Counted from the stretch's first letter, positions 7,610 through 15,804 are shown. The stretch: 64,000 bases of DNA from Actinomadura rupiterrae (GCF_024172125.1 NZ_JAMZEA010000012.1:62001-126000); one strand, 5' to 3'. A program made the numbers and translations. The notes: generated from the sequence alone by a model not told the origin.

Positions 7610-9039
7610 GGGGCCGTCACCGTGTTCTTCAGATCGCAGTAGAAGTCGAAGGACCAGTCGCCGCCCTCGCGCCCGACGCCGGACTGGCGGGACCCGCCGA
7701 ACGGCGCGCGCAGGTCGCGGACGAAGAAGCAGTTCACCCAGACCGTCCCGGCGACCAGGGCGGACGTGACGCGCCGCGCGCGCTCGGCCGATCCGGTCGC
7801 GACGGTCGCGGCGAGACCGAACTTGGTCTCGTTGGCCATCGCGATGGCCTGCTCTTCGGTGTCGAAGGTCTGGAGGGTCAGGACGGGCCCGAAGACCTCC
7901 TCCAGGACGATCTCCTCGCCGGGCGTAGCGAACAGCGTCGGACGGTAGTACAGACCGCCCAGATCCTCGTTCGGGCCGCCGCCCATCAGGGTGGTCGCGC
8001 CGTCCGCCTTCGCCCGCTGGACGAACCCGTCCACGCGCTCGAAGTGCTTACGGTGGATCTGCGGGCCGATGTCGGTCGCGGCGTCGCGCGGGTCGCCCTG
8101 CTTGAGTTGCGACGCCTTGGCGATGAAGCGCGCGGTGAACTCGTCCGCGACGGACGACTCGACCAGCAGCCGGGTCGCGGCGAGGCAGACCTGGCCGGCG
8201 TTGTCGTACTGCTCGACCGCGAGGTCCACGGCGAGGTCGAGGTCGGCGTCGGCGAAGACGAGCAGCGGGGACTTGCCGCCCAGCTCCAGCGACATCGGCG
8301 TCAGGTTCGGGGCGGCCGCGGCGGCGATCGTCCGGGCGGTCGGGACGGACCCGGTGAAGCTGATCCGCCGGACGTCCGGGTGCGCGGTCAGCGGGCCGCC
8401 GACGTCCGCGCCGTAGCCCTGGACGACGTTGAACACGCCGTCCGGCAGCCCGGCCTCGGCGGTGATGTCGGCGAGCAGGGACGCGGTCAGGGGCGTCCAC
8501 TCGGCGGGCTTGAGCACGACCGTGTTCCCGGCGGCGAGCGCCGGGGCGATCTTCCAGGTGGCGAGCATCAGCGGCGCGTTCCACGGGGTGATCAGCGCGC
8601 AGACGCCCGCCGGGTCCCAGGAGACGTGGTTGGTGTGGCCGCGGGTCTCGAAGTCCTCGTGGCCGAGGTTCAGCAGCCAGTCGGCGAAGAAGCGGAAGTT
8701 GTGCGCGACGCGGGGCATGACGCCGCGGCGGTGCGAGCGGATCAGCGCGCCGTTGTCGTGCGTCTCGACCTGCGCGAGCTCCTCGATCCGCTTCTCCACG
8801 CCGTCCGCGATCGCGTGCAGCAGGCGGGCGCGCTCCTCGCGGGACGTCCGGGACCAGGCCGGGAACGCCCTGTGCGCGGCGGCGACGGCGGCCTCGGCCT
8901 CGCGCGCGCCGCCGGAGGCGACCTCGGCGAGCGGCGCGCCGTCGATGGGCGACACGTCGGTGAACGTCGCGGCGGACGGCACCCGCTCGCCGCCGATCCA
9001 GTGGCCGGTGTCGACGGCGACACCCGCGATCGTTGCCAC
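7597..9039 (-). CDS. hpaE: 5-carboxymethyl-2-hydroxymuconate semialdehyde dehydrogenase-like
   Basis: A 480-residue NAD-dependent aldehyde dehydrogenase. It has ITPWNAPLMLATWKIAPALA, the glutamate motif LELGGKSP near residue 255 and the catalytic cysteine in NAGQVCLAATRLLVE near residue 290. The pairing with an HpaD-like dioxygenase downstream supports HpaE, which oxidises the semialdehyde made by ring cleavage. It is first in the operon, and GGAGGTGCC directly precedes the ATG. The motif TTTGACCCCAAA lies 16-27 bases upstream, also seen before the glutamine synthetase-like gene. Confidence 0.88.
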   Translation of the reverse strand: MATIAGVAVDTGHWIGGERVPSAATFTDVSPIDGAPLAEVASGGAREAEAAVAAAHRAFPAWSRTSREERARLLHAIADGVEKRIEELAQVETHDNGALIRSHRRGVMPRVAHNFRFFADWLLNLGHEDFETRGHTNHVSWDPAGVCALITPWNAPLMLATWKIAPALAAGNTVVLKPAEWTPLTASLLADITAEAGLPDGVFNVVQGYGADVGGPLTAHPDVRRISFTGSVPTARTIAAAAAPNLTPMSLELGGKSPLLVFADADLDLAVDLAVEQYDNAGQVCLAATRLLVESSVADEFTARFIAKASQLKQGDPRDAATDIGPQIHRKHFERVDGFVQRAKADGATTLMGGGPNEDLGGLYYRPTLFATPGEEIVLEEVFGPVLTLQTFDTEEQAIAMANETKFGLAATVATGSAERARRVTSALVAGTVWVNCFFVRDLRAPFGGSRQSGVGREGGDWSFDFYCDLKNTVTAPWEK

Positions 9040-9054
9040 GGCACCTCCAAGTTG

Positions 9055-9124
9055 TTTGACCCCAAATAAGTTTCCGGATGGGAGTGACGGAGGTCAACCC
9101 CCGGTCATAACATTCGGGACCAAA
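9055..9124. promoter_or_regulatory. Divergent control region with a shared motif and a palindrome
   Basis: TTTGACCCCAAA at 9055-9066 is identical to 497-508. At 9111-9126 CATTCGGGACCAAATG forms an imperfect palindrome with one mismatched pair outside the centre. The first lies before hpaE on the minus strand, the second before the aldehyde dehydrogenase on the plus strand. A common regulator is inferred. Confidence 0.45.
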
Positions 9125-9150
9125 TGAACTCCCGACCCCGAGGAGGGACC

Positions 9151-10635
9151 GTGCCCGACATCTCCCACCAGGAGTGGCGCGAGCGGGCCGCCCGGCTCGT
9201 CCCGGCGACCGCGCACCGCATCGGCGGAACCGCCTGCGACGCGGGCGGCGACGGCTTCGACGCGGTCTCCCCTCGGGACGGCGCCGTGCTCGCCCGCGTC
9301 CCGTCCGCCGGGAAGGACGAGGTGGACCTCGCCGTCGCCGCCGCCCGCCGCGCGTTCGACGAAGGCCCGTGGCCGCGGCTAAAGCCGGCCGAGCGCAAGG
9401 CCGTCCTGCTGCGCTGGGCGGACCTGGTCGAGCGCGACCGCGCCGACCTCGCGCTGCTGATCGCGCTGGAGATGGGCAAGCCGGTCGCCGAGGCGGACGG
9501 CATCGAGCTGCGCGCGGTCGTCAACGGGCTGCGCTGGTACGCCGAGATCGCCGACAAGGGCCTGGACGAGGCGCCCCGCACGGCGGACGGCTCGCTCGCC
9601 CTCGTCACCCGCGAGCCCGCCGGGGTCGTCGCGGCCGTCGTCCCGTGGAACTTCCCGCTCACGATGGCCACCTGGAAGCTCGCGCCCGCGCTCGCGGCGG
9701 GCTGCACGGCCGTGCTCAAGCCCGCCGAGGAGTCGCCGCTGTCGGCGCTGCGCTTCGCCGCCCTCGCGGACGAGGCGGGCCTTCCGCCCGGCGTCCTCAA
9801 CGTCGTCAACGGCCCCGGCGAGGTCACCGGCCGCGCGCTCGGCGAGCACCCCGGCGTGGACGTGCTGGCGTTCACCGGCTCCACCGAGGTCGGACGGCAC
9901 TTCCTGCGCTACGCGGCCGACTCCAACCTCAAGCGGGTGTGGCTGGAGCTGGGCGGCAAGTCCCCCAACATCATCCTGCCGGACGCGCCGGACCTCGACG
10001 CCGCCGCCGACACCGCCGCCTGGGGGATCTTCTTCAACGCCGGGGAGATGTGCACCGCGCCGTCCCGGCTGCTGGTGCACCGCGACGTCGCCGACCGCGT
10101 CGTGGAGCGGATCGTTGCGCGGGCCTCCGCGCTGCGCGTCGGCGACCCGCTCGACCCGGAGACCGAGATGGGGCCGCTCGTCTCGTCCCGGCACCGTGAC
10201 CGCGTCCTGTCCTACGCGGAGGCCGGACGGGCCGACGGCGCGCGGCTGCTCGCGGGCGGCGCGTCCCTGGACCGTCCGGGCTTCTTCGTCCAGCCGACGG
10301 TGTTCGACCAGGTCACGCCGTCCATGCGGATCGCCCGCGAGGAGATCTTCGGGCCGGTGCTGTCGGTGCTAACCTTCGCCGACGCCGACGAGGCCGTGCG
10401 GCTGGCGAACGACACCGACTACGGCCTCGCCGCCGCCGTCTGGACGTCCGACCTGTCCAAGGCGCACCGGATCTCGCGCGCGCTCCGCGCCGGGACGGTC
10501 TGGGTCAATTGCTACGAGGAGGGCGACTACAGCGTCCCGTTCGGCGGCGTGAAGCTCTCCGGCCACGGACGCGACAAGTCGCTGCACGCGCTCGACAAGT
10601 ACACCGACCTCAAGACCACCTGGATCGAGCTGTGA
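9151..10635 (+). CDS. Aldehyde dehydrogenase, PuuC-like
   Basis: A 494-residue aldehyde dehydrogenase with VVPWNFPLTMATWKLAPALA, the glutamate motif LELGGKSPNI and the catalytic cysteine in FFNAGEMCTAPSRLLVH. The closing PFGGVKLSGHGRDKSLHALD is typical of gamma-glutamyl-gamma-aminobutyraldehyde dehydrogenases. GTG 9151 follows AGGAGGG, whereas the upstream ATG at 9124 has no ribosome site. The next gene overlaps it by GTGA and encodes the PuuD-like hydrolase. Together they suggest oxidation of a gamma-glutamylated aminoaldehyde and release of glutamate. The substrate is not proven by sequence. Confidence 0.85.
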   Translation: MPDISHQEWRERAARLVPATAHRIGGTACDAGGDGFDAVSPRDGAVLARVPSAGKDEVDLAVAAARRAFDEGPWPRLKPAERKAVLLRWADLVERDRADLALLIALEMGKPVAEADGIELRAVVNGLRWYAEIADKGLDEAPRTADGSLALVTREPAGVVAAVVPWNFPLTMATWKLAPALAAGCTAVLKPAEESPLSALRFAALADEAGLPPGVLNVVNGPGEVTGRALGEHPGVDVLAFTGSTEVGRHFLRYAADSNLKRVWLELGGKSPNIILPDAPDLDAAADTAAWGIFFNAGEMCTAPSRLLVHRDVADRVVERIVARASALRVGDPLDPETEMGPLVSSRHRDRVLSYAEAGRADGARLLAGGASLDRPGFFVQPTVFDQVTPSMRIAREEIFGPVLSVLTFADADEAVRLANDTDYGLAAAVWTSDLSKAHRISRALRAGTVWVNCYEEGDYSVPFGGVKLSGHGRDKSLHALDKYTDLKTTWIEL

Positions 10636-11336
10636 ACGCCTCTGGGCTGAGGCCGCTGATCGCGCTGCCGTGCCGGTTCTCCGAGTCGGCGTCCGCGCTG
10701 CGGTACCGCGCCGAGGTCACCGCGCGGGCGCTCGCCGAAGCCGTCTGGCGCGGCGGCGGCGAGCCGTTCATGATGCACCCGGCCGCTCCGGAGGACGTCG
10801 CGTCCCGGCTGGCGCGCTGCGACGGCGTCCTGCTCCCGGGCGGCGGCGACCTGCACCCGCGGCACTACGGCGACGCCGACGAGCACGAGACCCTGTACGA
10901 CGTGGACGAGGACCAGGACGCCTTCGACCTCGCCATCGCCCGGCACGCGCTCGGCGCCGGGCTCCCGCTGCTCGCGGTCTGCCGCGGCCTCCAGGTCGTC
11001 AACGCCGTCCGCGGCGGGACGCTCCGGCAGCACATGGAGCCCGACCACCGGCACGTCGTCCACCCGGTCGCGGTCACGCCCGGGACGCTGCTCGCCAAGA
11101 TCGTCGAGGACGCGCAGGTGTCCGCGTCCTGCTACCACCACCAGGCCGCGGAGACCCTCGGCGCCGGTCTGGTCCCGGTGGCGCGTGCGGCGGACGGGAC
11201 GGTCGAAGCGGTCGAACTGGACGACGCGCCGGGCTGGTTCCTCGGCGTCCAGTGGCACCCCGAGGACACCGCCGGCACCGACCCCGTCCAGCAAGCGATC
11301 TTCACCGCCCTGATCGAGGCCTCCACCGCTCCTTGA
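10632..11336 (+). CDS. Gamma-glutamyl amide hydrolase, PuuD-like class I glutamine amidotransferase fold
   Basis: A 234-residue peptidase C26 family protein. The nucleophile elbow is PLLAVCRGLQVVNAV near residue 110, the catalytic His-Glu pair is in VQWHPED near the end, and LLPGGGDLHPRHYGD is a family signature. PuuD-type enzymes release free acid and glutamate from gamma-glutamyl amides. GTG 10632 overlaps the preceding TGA, so the gene is coupled to the dehydrogenase. It meets the next gene tail to tail with no intervening bases. Confidence 0.87.
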   Translation: MNASGLRPLIALPCRFSESASALRYRAEVTARALAEAVWRGGGEPFMMHPAAPEDVASRLARCDGVLLPGGGDLHPRHYGDADEHETLYDVDEDQDAFDLAIARHALGAGLPLLAVCRGLQVVNAVRGGTLRQHMEPDHRHVVHPVAVTPGTLLAKIVEDAQVSASCYHHQAAETLGAGLVPVARAADGTVEAVELDDAPGWFLGVQWHPEDTAGTDPVQQAIFTALIEASTAP

Positions 11337-12038
11337 TCAGTCGCGGGTACGCGGCGGCAGGTGCGCGGGGGCGACTTTCGTCAGGAAGGCGTCGAGGAGG
11401 GCGCCCATCAGGGCGGACGTCCGGACGGCCTGGGCGCGGACCTCGGCGAGGATCGTGTCCGGGTCGAGCCCGGCGCGGCGCAGCACGCCCGAGGCGCCGC
11501 CGTCCAGCCACTGCTCCAGGACGTCCGGGGTGATCTCCGGGTGGAACTGGACGCCCATCGAGCGGCCGAGGACGAACGCCTGCGGCGCGGCGTCGTTCCG
11601 GGCGATCACGCGGGCCCCGTCCGGCGCGAAGAAGCGGTCGTTGTGGAACTGGAACCACGGCCCGGACGGGACGAGCGAGGCGTCGTCGGTCTCGACGTCC
11701 ACGAAGCCGAACTCGGCGCGGGCGGCGCGGTCGGTCCGGCCGCCGAGGGCGGTCGCGAGCAGCTGCGAGCCGAAGCAGATCCCGAGGACCGGGACGCCGG
11801 AGTCGTGCGCCCTCCGGATCAGCGCGAGCTCGGGCGCGATGGTCGGCGCGACCTCCGGGTCGTGCGCGGACCAGGCCGCGCCGAGCGGCGCGACAAGCTC
11901 GAACCCGGCGGGATCGGGCAGCTCGGCGCCGGGGCCCTTGACCACGTGCTCCTCGCACTCCCAGCCGCGTTCGGCGAGCGCGGACTGGAGGCCGTCGACG
12001 GGTGCGGACGACTCGTGATTGATGATCAGGGCACGCAT
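11337..12038 (-). CDS. Type 1 glutamine amidotransferase-like protein
   Basis: A 233-residue stand-alone class I amidotransferase domain of the GMP synthase-like kind. It has the nucleophile motif VLGICFGSQLLATALGG near residue 88 and the His-Glu pair in GVQFHPEITPD near residue 170. No synthase partner is adjacent. Like the PuuD homologue it could hydrolyse gamma-glutamyl amides. TACGAT at 12046-12051 lies exactly 7 bases upstream of the ATG and no ribosome site is visible, so a leaderless transcript is likely. The putative MarR operator covers that -10 box. Confidence 0.8.
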   Translation of the reverse strand: MRALIINHESSAPVDGLQSALAERGWECEEHVVKGPGAELPDPAGFELVAPLGAAWSAHDPEVAPTIAPELALIRRAHDSGVPVLGICFGSQLLATALGGRTDRAARAEFGFVDVETDDASLVPSGPWFQFHNDRFFAPDGARVIARNDAAPQAFVLGRSMGVQFHPEITPDVLEQWLDGGASGVLRRAGLDPDTILAEVRAQAVRTSALMGALLDAFLTKVAPAHLPPRTRD

Positions 12039-12044
12039 GCGACA

Positions 12045-12066
12045 TATCGTACGGTCCCGAACGAAC
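12045..12066. promoter_or_regulatory. Probable MarR operator, site 3, over a -10 box
   Basis: TATCGTACGGTCCCGAACGA matches sites 591-612 and 3163-3184 at most positions. The minus-strand TACGAT inside it is the likely -10 element of the amidotransferase gene, so a bound repressor would occlude RNA polymerase. Confidence 0.6.
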
Positions 12067-12115
12067 CAGAACCAGCCGGTCTTTCCGGGCTCCGGGGTTG
12101 CGCTGCGCGCCGGTT

Positions 12116-12133
12116 GCAGTAAACATTTACTTC
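12116..12133. promoter_or_regulatory. TetR operator copy 1
   Basis: GCAGTAAACATTTACTTC ends directly at the TetR start codon and contains GTAAA-CA-TTTAC. It is a slightly imperfect copy of the palindrome at 12796, which implies autoregulation. Confidence 0.65.
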
Positions 12134-12736
12134 ATGACCGACAGCCGGACCGCACTGCTGGACGCCGCCGCCGAGGAGTTCGCCCGCCACGGGTTCAAGG
12201 GCGCGCGCGTCCAGGAGGTCGTCCGGCGCGCCGGGGTCAACGAGCGGATGATCTACCACCACTTCGGCAACAAGGAGGGCCTGTACCGGGCCGTCGTCCA
12301 GGACCTGCGCCGCCGCACCGGCGAGCTCTGGACGCCCGTGCTGGCCGAGGCGGTCGCGATGGAGCCGGTGGACGGCGTCCGGCACGCGCTGCGCGGCCTG
12401 TTCGTGTCGCTCGACACCGTCCCGCAGATGATCGCGGTGATGCTGCACGAGTGGCTGTCCGGCGAGTGGCGCTCGTCCATGCCCGGCCCGGACGAGCTGC
12501 CCGTCGAGCTGCGAAAGCTCTACGAGCGCGGCCAGGACTCGGGGACCTTCACCCCGGACGTCCCGTTCGAGGTCGTGTACGGCTCGGTCATCGGCTCGGT
12601 GATCTCCACCAACGTGTTCGTCGGCCGCTTCGCCGAGTTCAACCCCGGCAGCATCCCCGCCGACAAGGCCACGCAGCGCGAACTGGCCATCGAACAACTC
12701 CTCTACGGGATGAGCACCCGCACCCGCACCCGCTGA
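12134..12736 (+). CDS. TetR-family transcriptional regulator
   Basis: A 200-residue protein beginning MTDSRTALLDAAAEEFARHG, with the helix-turn-helix VVRRAGVNERMIYHHFGNKE near residues 30-50. The C-terminal half includes a WLSGEW stretch and is a ligand-binding domain of unknown ligand. The ATG directly follows an operator-like palindrome, so little or no leader is expected. The efflux gene about 100 bases downstream carries the perfect form of the same palindrome, so this protein very likely represses both itself and the pump. Confidence 0.88.
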   Translation: MTDSRTALLDAAAEEFARHGFKGARVQEVVRRAGVNERMIYHHFGNKEGLYRAVVQDLRRRTGELWTPVLAEAVAMEPVDGVRHALRGLFVSLDTVPQMIAVMLHEWLSGEWRSSMPGPDELPVELRKLYERGQDSGTFTPDVPFEVVYGSVIGSVISTNVFVGRFAEFNPGSIPADKATQRELAIEQLLYGMSTRTRTR

Positions 12737-12795
12737 CCGCGCGCCCCCGACCCTGCGCTTGGCACCCCATACCCCAGCCCGCTTCACTCCGTCGT

Positions 12796-12813
12796 GCAGT
12801 AAATATTTACTGC
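12796..12813. promoter_or_regulatory. TetR operator copy 2, perfect palindrome
   Basis: GCAGTAAATATTTACTGC is an 18-base perfect palindrome 24 bases upstream of the efflux gene start. It matches the copy at 12116 in 15 of 18 positions. Confidence 0.75.
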
Positions 12814-12837
12814 GCCCCTCGATCGGGAGTACCGGAC

Positions 12838-14409
12838 ATGGCAGAAACCACACTCAGTCCCCCGCCGCCCGAGGCGCGGCGGCTGTCGCCCGCGCTGCTC
12901 CGGCTGGCGGGCGTGATCATGCTCGCCTCGCTGATGATGCAGCTCGACATGACGATGACCGGCATCGCGACCAGGACCCTGCTGCGGCGCTTCGACACCA
13001 CGCTCAGCACCGTCCAGTGGGTGACCACCGGGTACATGCTCGCGATGGCCGTGGTCATCCCGGTCGCGGGCTGGGGCATGGAGCGGTTCGGCGCGCGTGC
13101 GGTCTGGATGACCTCGCTCGTGCTGTTCCTCGCCGGGTCGGTGGCCTGCGGAGCGGCCTGGTCGATCTGGTCGCTGGTGGCGTTCCGGGTCGTGCAGGGC
13201 CTCGGCGGCGGGCTGATCCTGCCGCTCGCGCACGCGATGGCGGCGCGCGAGGCCGGGTCCGAACGGCTCGGCAGGATGACCGCGGCGATCGCCGTCCCGT
13301 CCCTGCTCGGGCCCGTCCTCGGGCCGGTGCTCGGCGGCTGGATCGTCAGCGATCTCGACTGGCGCTGGATCTTCTTCGTGAACGTCCCGGTCTGCGCCGC
13401 CGCGCTCCTCCTGTCGCCCCACGCCGTCCCCTCCGACCGAGGCCCCGCCCCGTCCGGCGAGGGCCCCGTCCCGTCCGAGCAAGGCCCCGTCCCGTCCGGC
13501 CAAGGGCCGACCGCGTCCGGGCGAGGCCCCGCGGCTTCTGAACAAGGCTCCGCCCCGTCCGACCAAGGGCCGGTCCCGTCCGGCCGAGGAGCCTCGCCGT
13601 CCGATGCGCGGGGCGGACGGGCGCCGTTGGATGTGGTGGGGCTCGGGCTGCTTGCGGGGGCTTCGGGGGCGCTGGTGTACGGATGCGCCGAGATCGGACG
13701 GCTCGGGTCGTTCACCAATGCGCGCGTCGTCGTCGCGCTGGTCGCCGGGGTCGCGCTGCTCGCGGCGTTCGTGGCGCACGCGCTGCGTCCCGGGGTTTCG
13801 CCGATCATCGATCCGCGGCTGTTCCGGTCTCGTGGCTTCGCCGCCCCGGCCGCCGGGATCCTGCTGGCCACCGTCCTGATGTTCGGCGCGCTCGGCCTGC
13901 TGCCGCTCTACTTCCAGCAGGCGCGCGGCGAGGACGCCCTGCACACCGGCCTGCTGATGATCCCCTTCGGCGTCGGGATGGGCGTGGCGCTGGCCGTCAA
14001 CGGCCTGCTCGCCGACCGCGTGCCGGCCCGCCTGCCGGCCGTCGCCGGGACCGTCCTCACCGGGATCGGCGCGCTGCTGTTCACCCGCTTGGACGCCGGA
14101 ACCGGCGATGTGCTGACCGGAACGGCGCAGGTCCTGTACGGCGCGGGCATCGGCGGGCTGCTCGTGACCGTCCTGACGGCGGGGATGCGCGGCGTGCCGC
14201 CCGCGGCCATCCCGCGCGCCTCGACGGCGCTGCGCATCCTGCAGCAGATGGGCGGGTCCTTCGGCAGCGCGCTGCTGTTCGTCGTGCTGCAACGGCGGGA
14301 GGCCGCCCATCCCGGCGCGGACGCGTTCGGGCACACCTTCTGGTGGCCGGTCGCCTGCACCGGGCTCATGCTCCTGGCCGCTCTCGCGCTGCCGTCCCGC
14401 CGTCCCTGA
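12838..14409 (+). CDS. DHA2-type MFS drug efflux transporter
   Basis: A 523-residue membrane protein of the EmrB/QacA type with about 14 hydrophobic segments. It shows LDMTMTGIATRTL in segment 1, WVTTGYMLAMAVVIPVAGW in segment 2, and the motif-C-like GPVLGPVLGGWIV near residue 165. GGGAG at 12825-12829 supports ATG 12838. The central cytoplasmic loop is lengthened by eight copies of a 7-residue Pro-Ser-Gly-rich unit. It should export hydrophobic or toxic compounds by proton antiport under control of the upstream TetR protein. Confidence 0.9.
   Translation: MAETTLSPPPPEARRLSPALLRLAGVIMLASLMMQLDMTMTGIATRTLLRRFDTTLSTVQWVTTGYMLAMAVVIPVAGWGMERFGARAVWMTSLVLFLAGSVACGAAWSIWSLVAFRVVQGLGGGLILPLAHAMAAREAGSERLGRMTAAIAVPSLLGPVLGPVLGGWIVSDLDWRWIFFVNVPVCAAALLLSPHAVPSDRGPAPSGEGPVPSEQGPVPSGQGPTASGRGPAASEQGSAPSDQGPVPSGRGASPSDARGGRAPLDVVGLGLLAGASGALVYGCAEIGRLGSFTNARVVVALVAGVALLAAFVAHALRPGVSPIIDPRLFRSRGFAAPAAGILLATVLMFGALGLLPLYFQQARGEDALHTGLLMIPFGVGMGVALAVNGLLADRVPARLPAVAGTVLTGIGALLFTRLDAGTGDVLTGTAQVLYGAGIGGLLVTVLTAGMRGVPPAAIPRASTALRILQQMGGSFGSALLFVVLQRREAAHPGADAFGHTFWWPVACTGLMLLAALALPSRRP
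13426..13593 (+). repeat. In-frame 21-base minisatellite in the efflux gene
   Basis: Eight tandem units of 21 bases encode diverged copies of (V/A)PS-x2-GP, for example VPSDRGP, APSGEGP, VPSEQGP and VPSGQGP. They fall in the loop between transmembrane halves (codons 197-252), and the length of 21 keeps the frame. Confidence 0.85.
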
Positions 14410-14510
14410 CCAGGCTCGCCCCGGCTCCGCAGTGCGCGGGGCCGGGGGTGTGAGATGGGACGCTTGTCCGGTTGGGAAGAGGACGGGAGCGACGGGGGTT
14501 GCCACTGAGC

Positions 14511-15527
14511 ATGAGTCTCCCGTTCTCCGTGCTCGATCTCGCGCCCGTCGCGTCCGGTTCGACGTCCGCGCAGGCGCTGCGCAACACCCTGGACCTCGCC
14601 CGGCACGTCGAGGACCTCGGCTACCACCGGTACTGGCTCGCCGAGCACCACCGGATGCCGGGCATCGCGTCCTCGGCGACGTCGGTGGTGATCGGGCAGG
14701 TCGCGGCGGCGACGGAGCGGCTGCGCGTCGGGTCCGGCGGGATCATGCTGCCCAACCACGCGCCGATGGTGGTGGCCGAGCAGTTCGGCACGCTGGAGGC
14801 GCTGTTCCCGGGCCGGATCGACCTCGGCCTCGGCCGCGCGCCCGGCACCGACCAGGAGACCGCGCGGGCGCTGCGCCGCACGCCCGGCCCGCTCTCGGTG
14901 GACGACTTCCCCGAGCAGCTGCACGAGCTGCGCGCCTACTTCGAGGACGGCGGGACCGTCACGCCCGCGGCGGGCAACCGTCCGCCGGTGTGGCTGCTCG
15001 GCTCCAGCGGCTACAGCGCGCGGCTGGCCGGGCTGCTTGGCCTGCCGTTCGCGTTCGCGCACCACTTCAGCGCGGAGAACACGCTGCCCGCGCTGGCCCT
15101 GTACCGCGAGTCGTTCCGTCCTTCGGCGGACGGCCTGTCCGAGCCCTACGCGATGATCGCCGTGTCGGTGACCGCCGCCGAGGACGACGCGACGGCCGAG
15201 CGGCTCGCGCGCCCGCAGGCGCTGTCCTTCCTGCGGCTGCGCCAGGGGCGTCCGGGCACGCTGCCGTCCCCGGCGGAGGCCGACGCGTACCCGTACACGC
15301 CGCTCGACCACGAGGTGATCCGGTCCCGGCAGGACGCGCAGGTCGTGGGCGGGCCCGCGACCGTCCGGCAGAAGATGGACGCGCTGATCGAGGCGACGTC
15401 CGCCGACGAGGTCATGGTGACGACGATGGTCCACGACCATGACGACCGCCGCCGCTCCTACGAGATCCTCGCGGGCCTCTACGGTCTGGTCTCGGCTGCT
15501 CCGCAGGGCGACCTGGCGCGCCGCTAA
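14511..15527 (+). CDS. LLM-class flavin-dependent oxidoreductase (luciferase-like monooxygenase)
   Basis: A 338-residue protein of the MsnO8/alkanal-monooxygenase-like group. Features are MSLPFSVLDLAPVASGS at the start, RYWLAEHHRMPGIASSAT near residue 43, LRVGSGGIMLPNHAPMVVAEQF, and GRIDLGLGRAPGTDQET. It likely binds reduced FMN or F420 and oxygenates an unknown substrate. ATG 14511 fits the family start, although the ribosome site is weak (GGGGG). It stands alone between the efflux gene and a convergent ferredoxin. Its last codons are copied just downstream. Confidence 0.85.
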   Translation: MSLPFSVLDLAPVASGSTSAQALRNTLDLARHVEDLGYHRYWLAEHHRMPGIASSATSVVIGQVAAATERLRVGSGGIMLPNHAPMVVAEQFGTLEALFPGRIDLGLGRAPGTDQETARALRRTPGPLSVDDFPEQLHELRAYFEDGGTVTPAAGNRPPVWLLGSSGYSARLAGLLGLPFAFAHHFSAENTLPALALYRESFRPSADGLSEPYAMIAVSVTAAEDDATAERLARPQALSFLRLRQGRPGTLPSPAEADAYPYTPLDHEVIRSRQDAQVVGGPATVRQKMDALIEATSADEVMVTTMVHDHDDRRRSYEILAGLYGLVSAAPQGDLARR

Positions 15528-15578
15528 GGGTTCTGGCGCGCGGTTTGGGGTTATCGGGCGCGCCGCTGAGGGTTTCGG
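15515..15578. repeat. Three copies of a unit that includes the LLM gene stop codon
   Basis: GGCGCGCCGCTAAGGGTTCT at 15515 includes the TAA stop. A shorter copy begins at 15535, and GGCGCGCCGCTGAGGGTTTC lies at 15557-15576. The third copy lies inside the 3' end of the convergent ferredoxin gene and encodes its last residues (NPQRRAR). Confidence 0.65.
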
Positions 15579-15790
15579 CCGCCGTCCTCTTCGAGGGTGA
15601 GGACGGCGTTGGGGCACATGTCGGCCGCGAGGCGGACGGCCTCGTGCCGCTCCGCCGGCGGGGTCTCGGTCATGAGGACGACGGTGCCGTCCTCGTCGGA
15701 CTGGTCGAAGACGTCCGGCGCGTACAGGGCGCACTGGCCCGCGCCGAGGCAGCGGTCGCGATCCGCGATGATCTTCATGTCCTCGCTCAT
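15551..15790 (-). CDS. P450-associated ferredoxin
   Basis: A 79-residue ferredoxin with CLGAGQC near residue 14 and AADMCPNAVLTLEE near residue 60, the three-cysteine pattern of 3Fe-4S ferredoxins that reduce bacterial P450s. Two starts are possible, ATG 15790 or ATG 15778; neither has a strong ribosome site, and the longer is given. It begins 14 bases after the P450 stop and is surely co-transcribed. The last seven or so residues come from a repeat shared with the neighbouring convergent gene. Confidence 0.85.
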   Translation of the reverse strand: MSEDMKIIADRDRCLGAGQCALYAPDVFDQSDEDGTVVLMTETPPAERHEAVRLAADMCPNAVLTLEEDGGRNPQRRAR

Positions 15791-15804
15791 CCCGGCTCTT
15801 GGCC

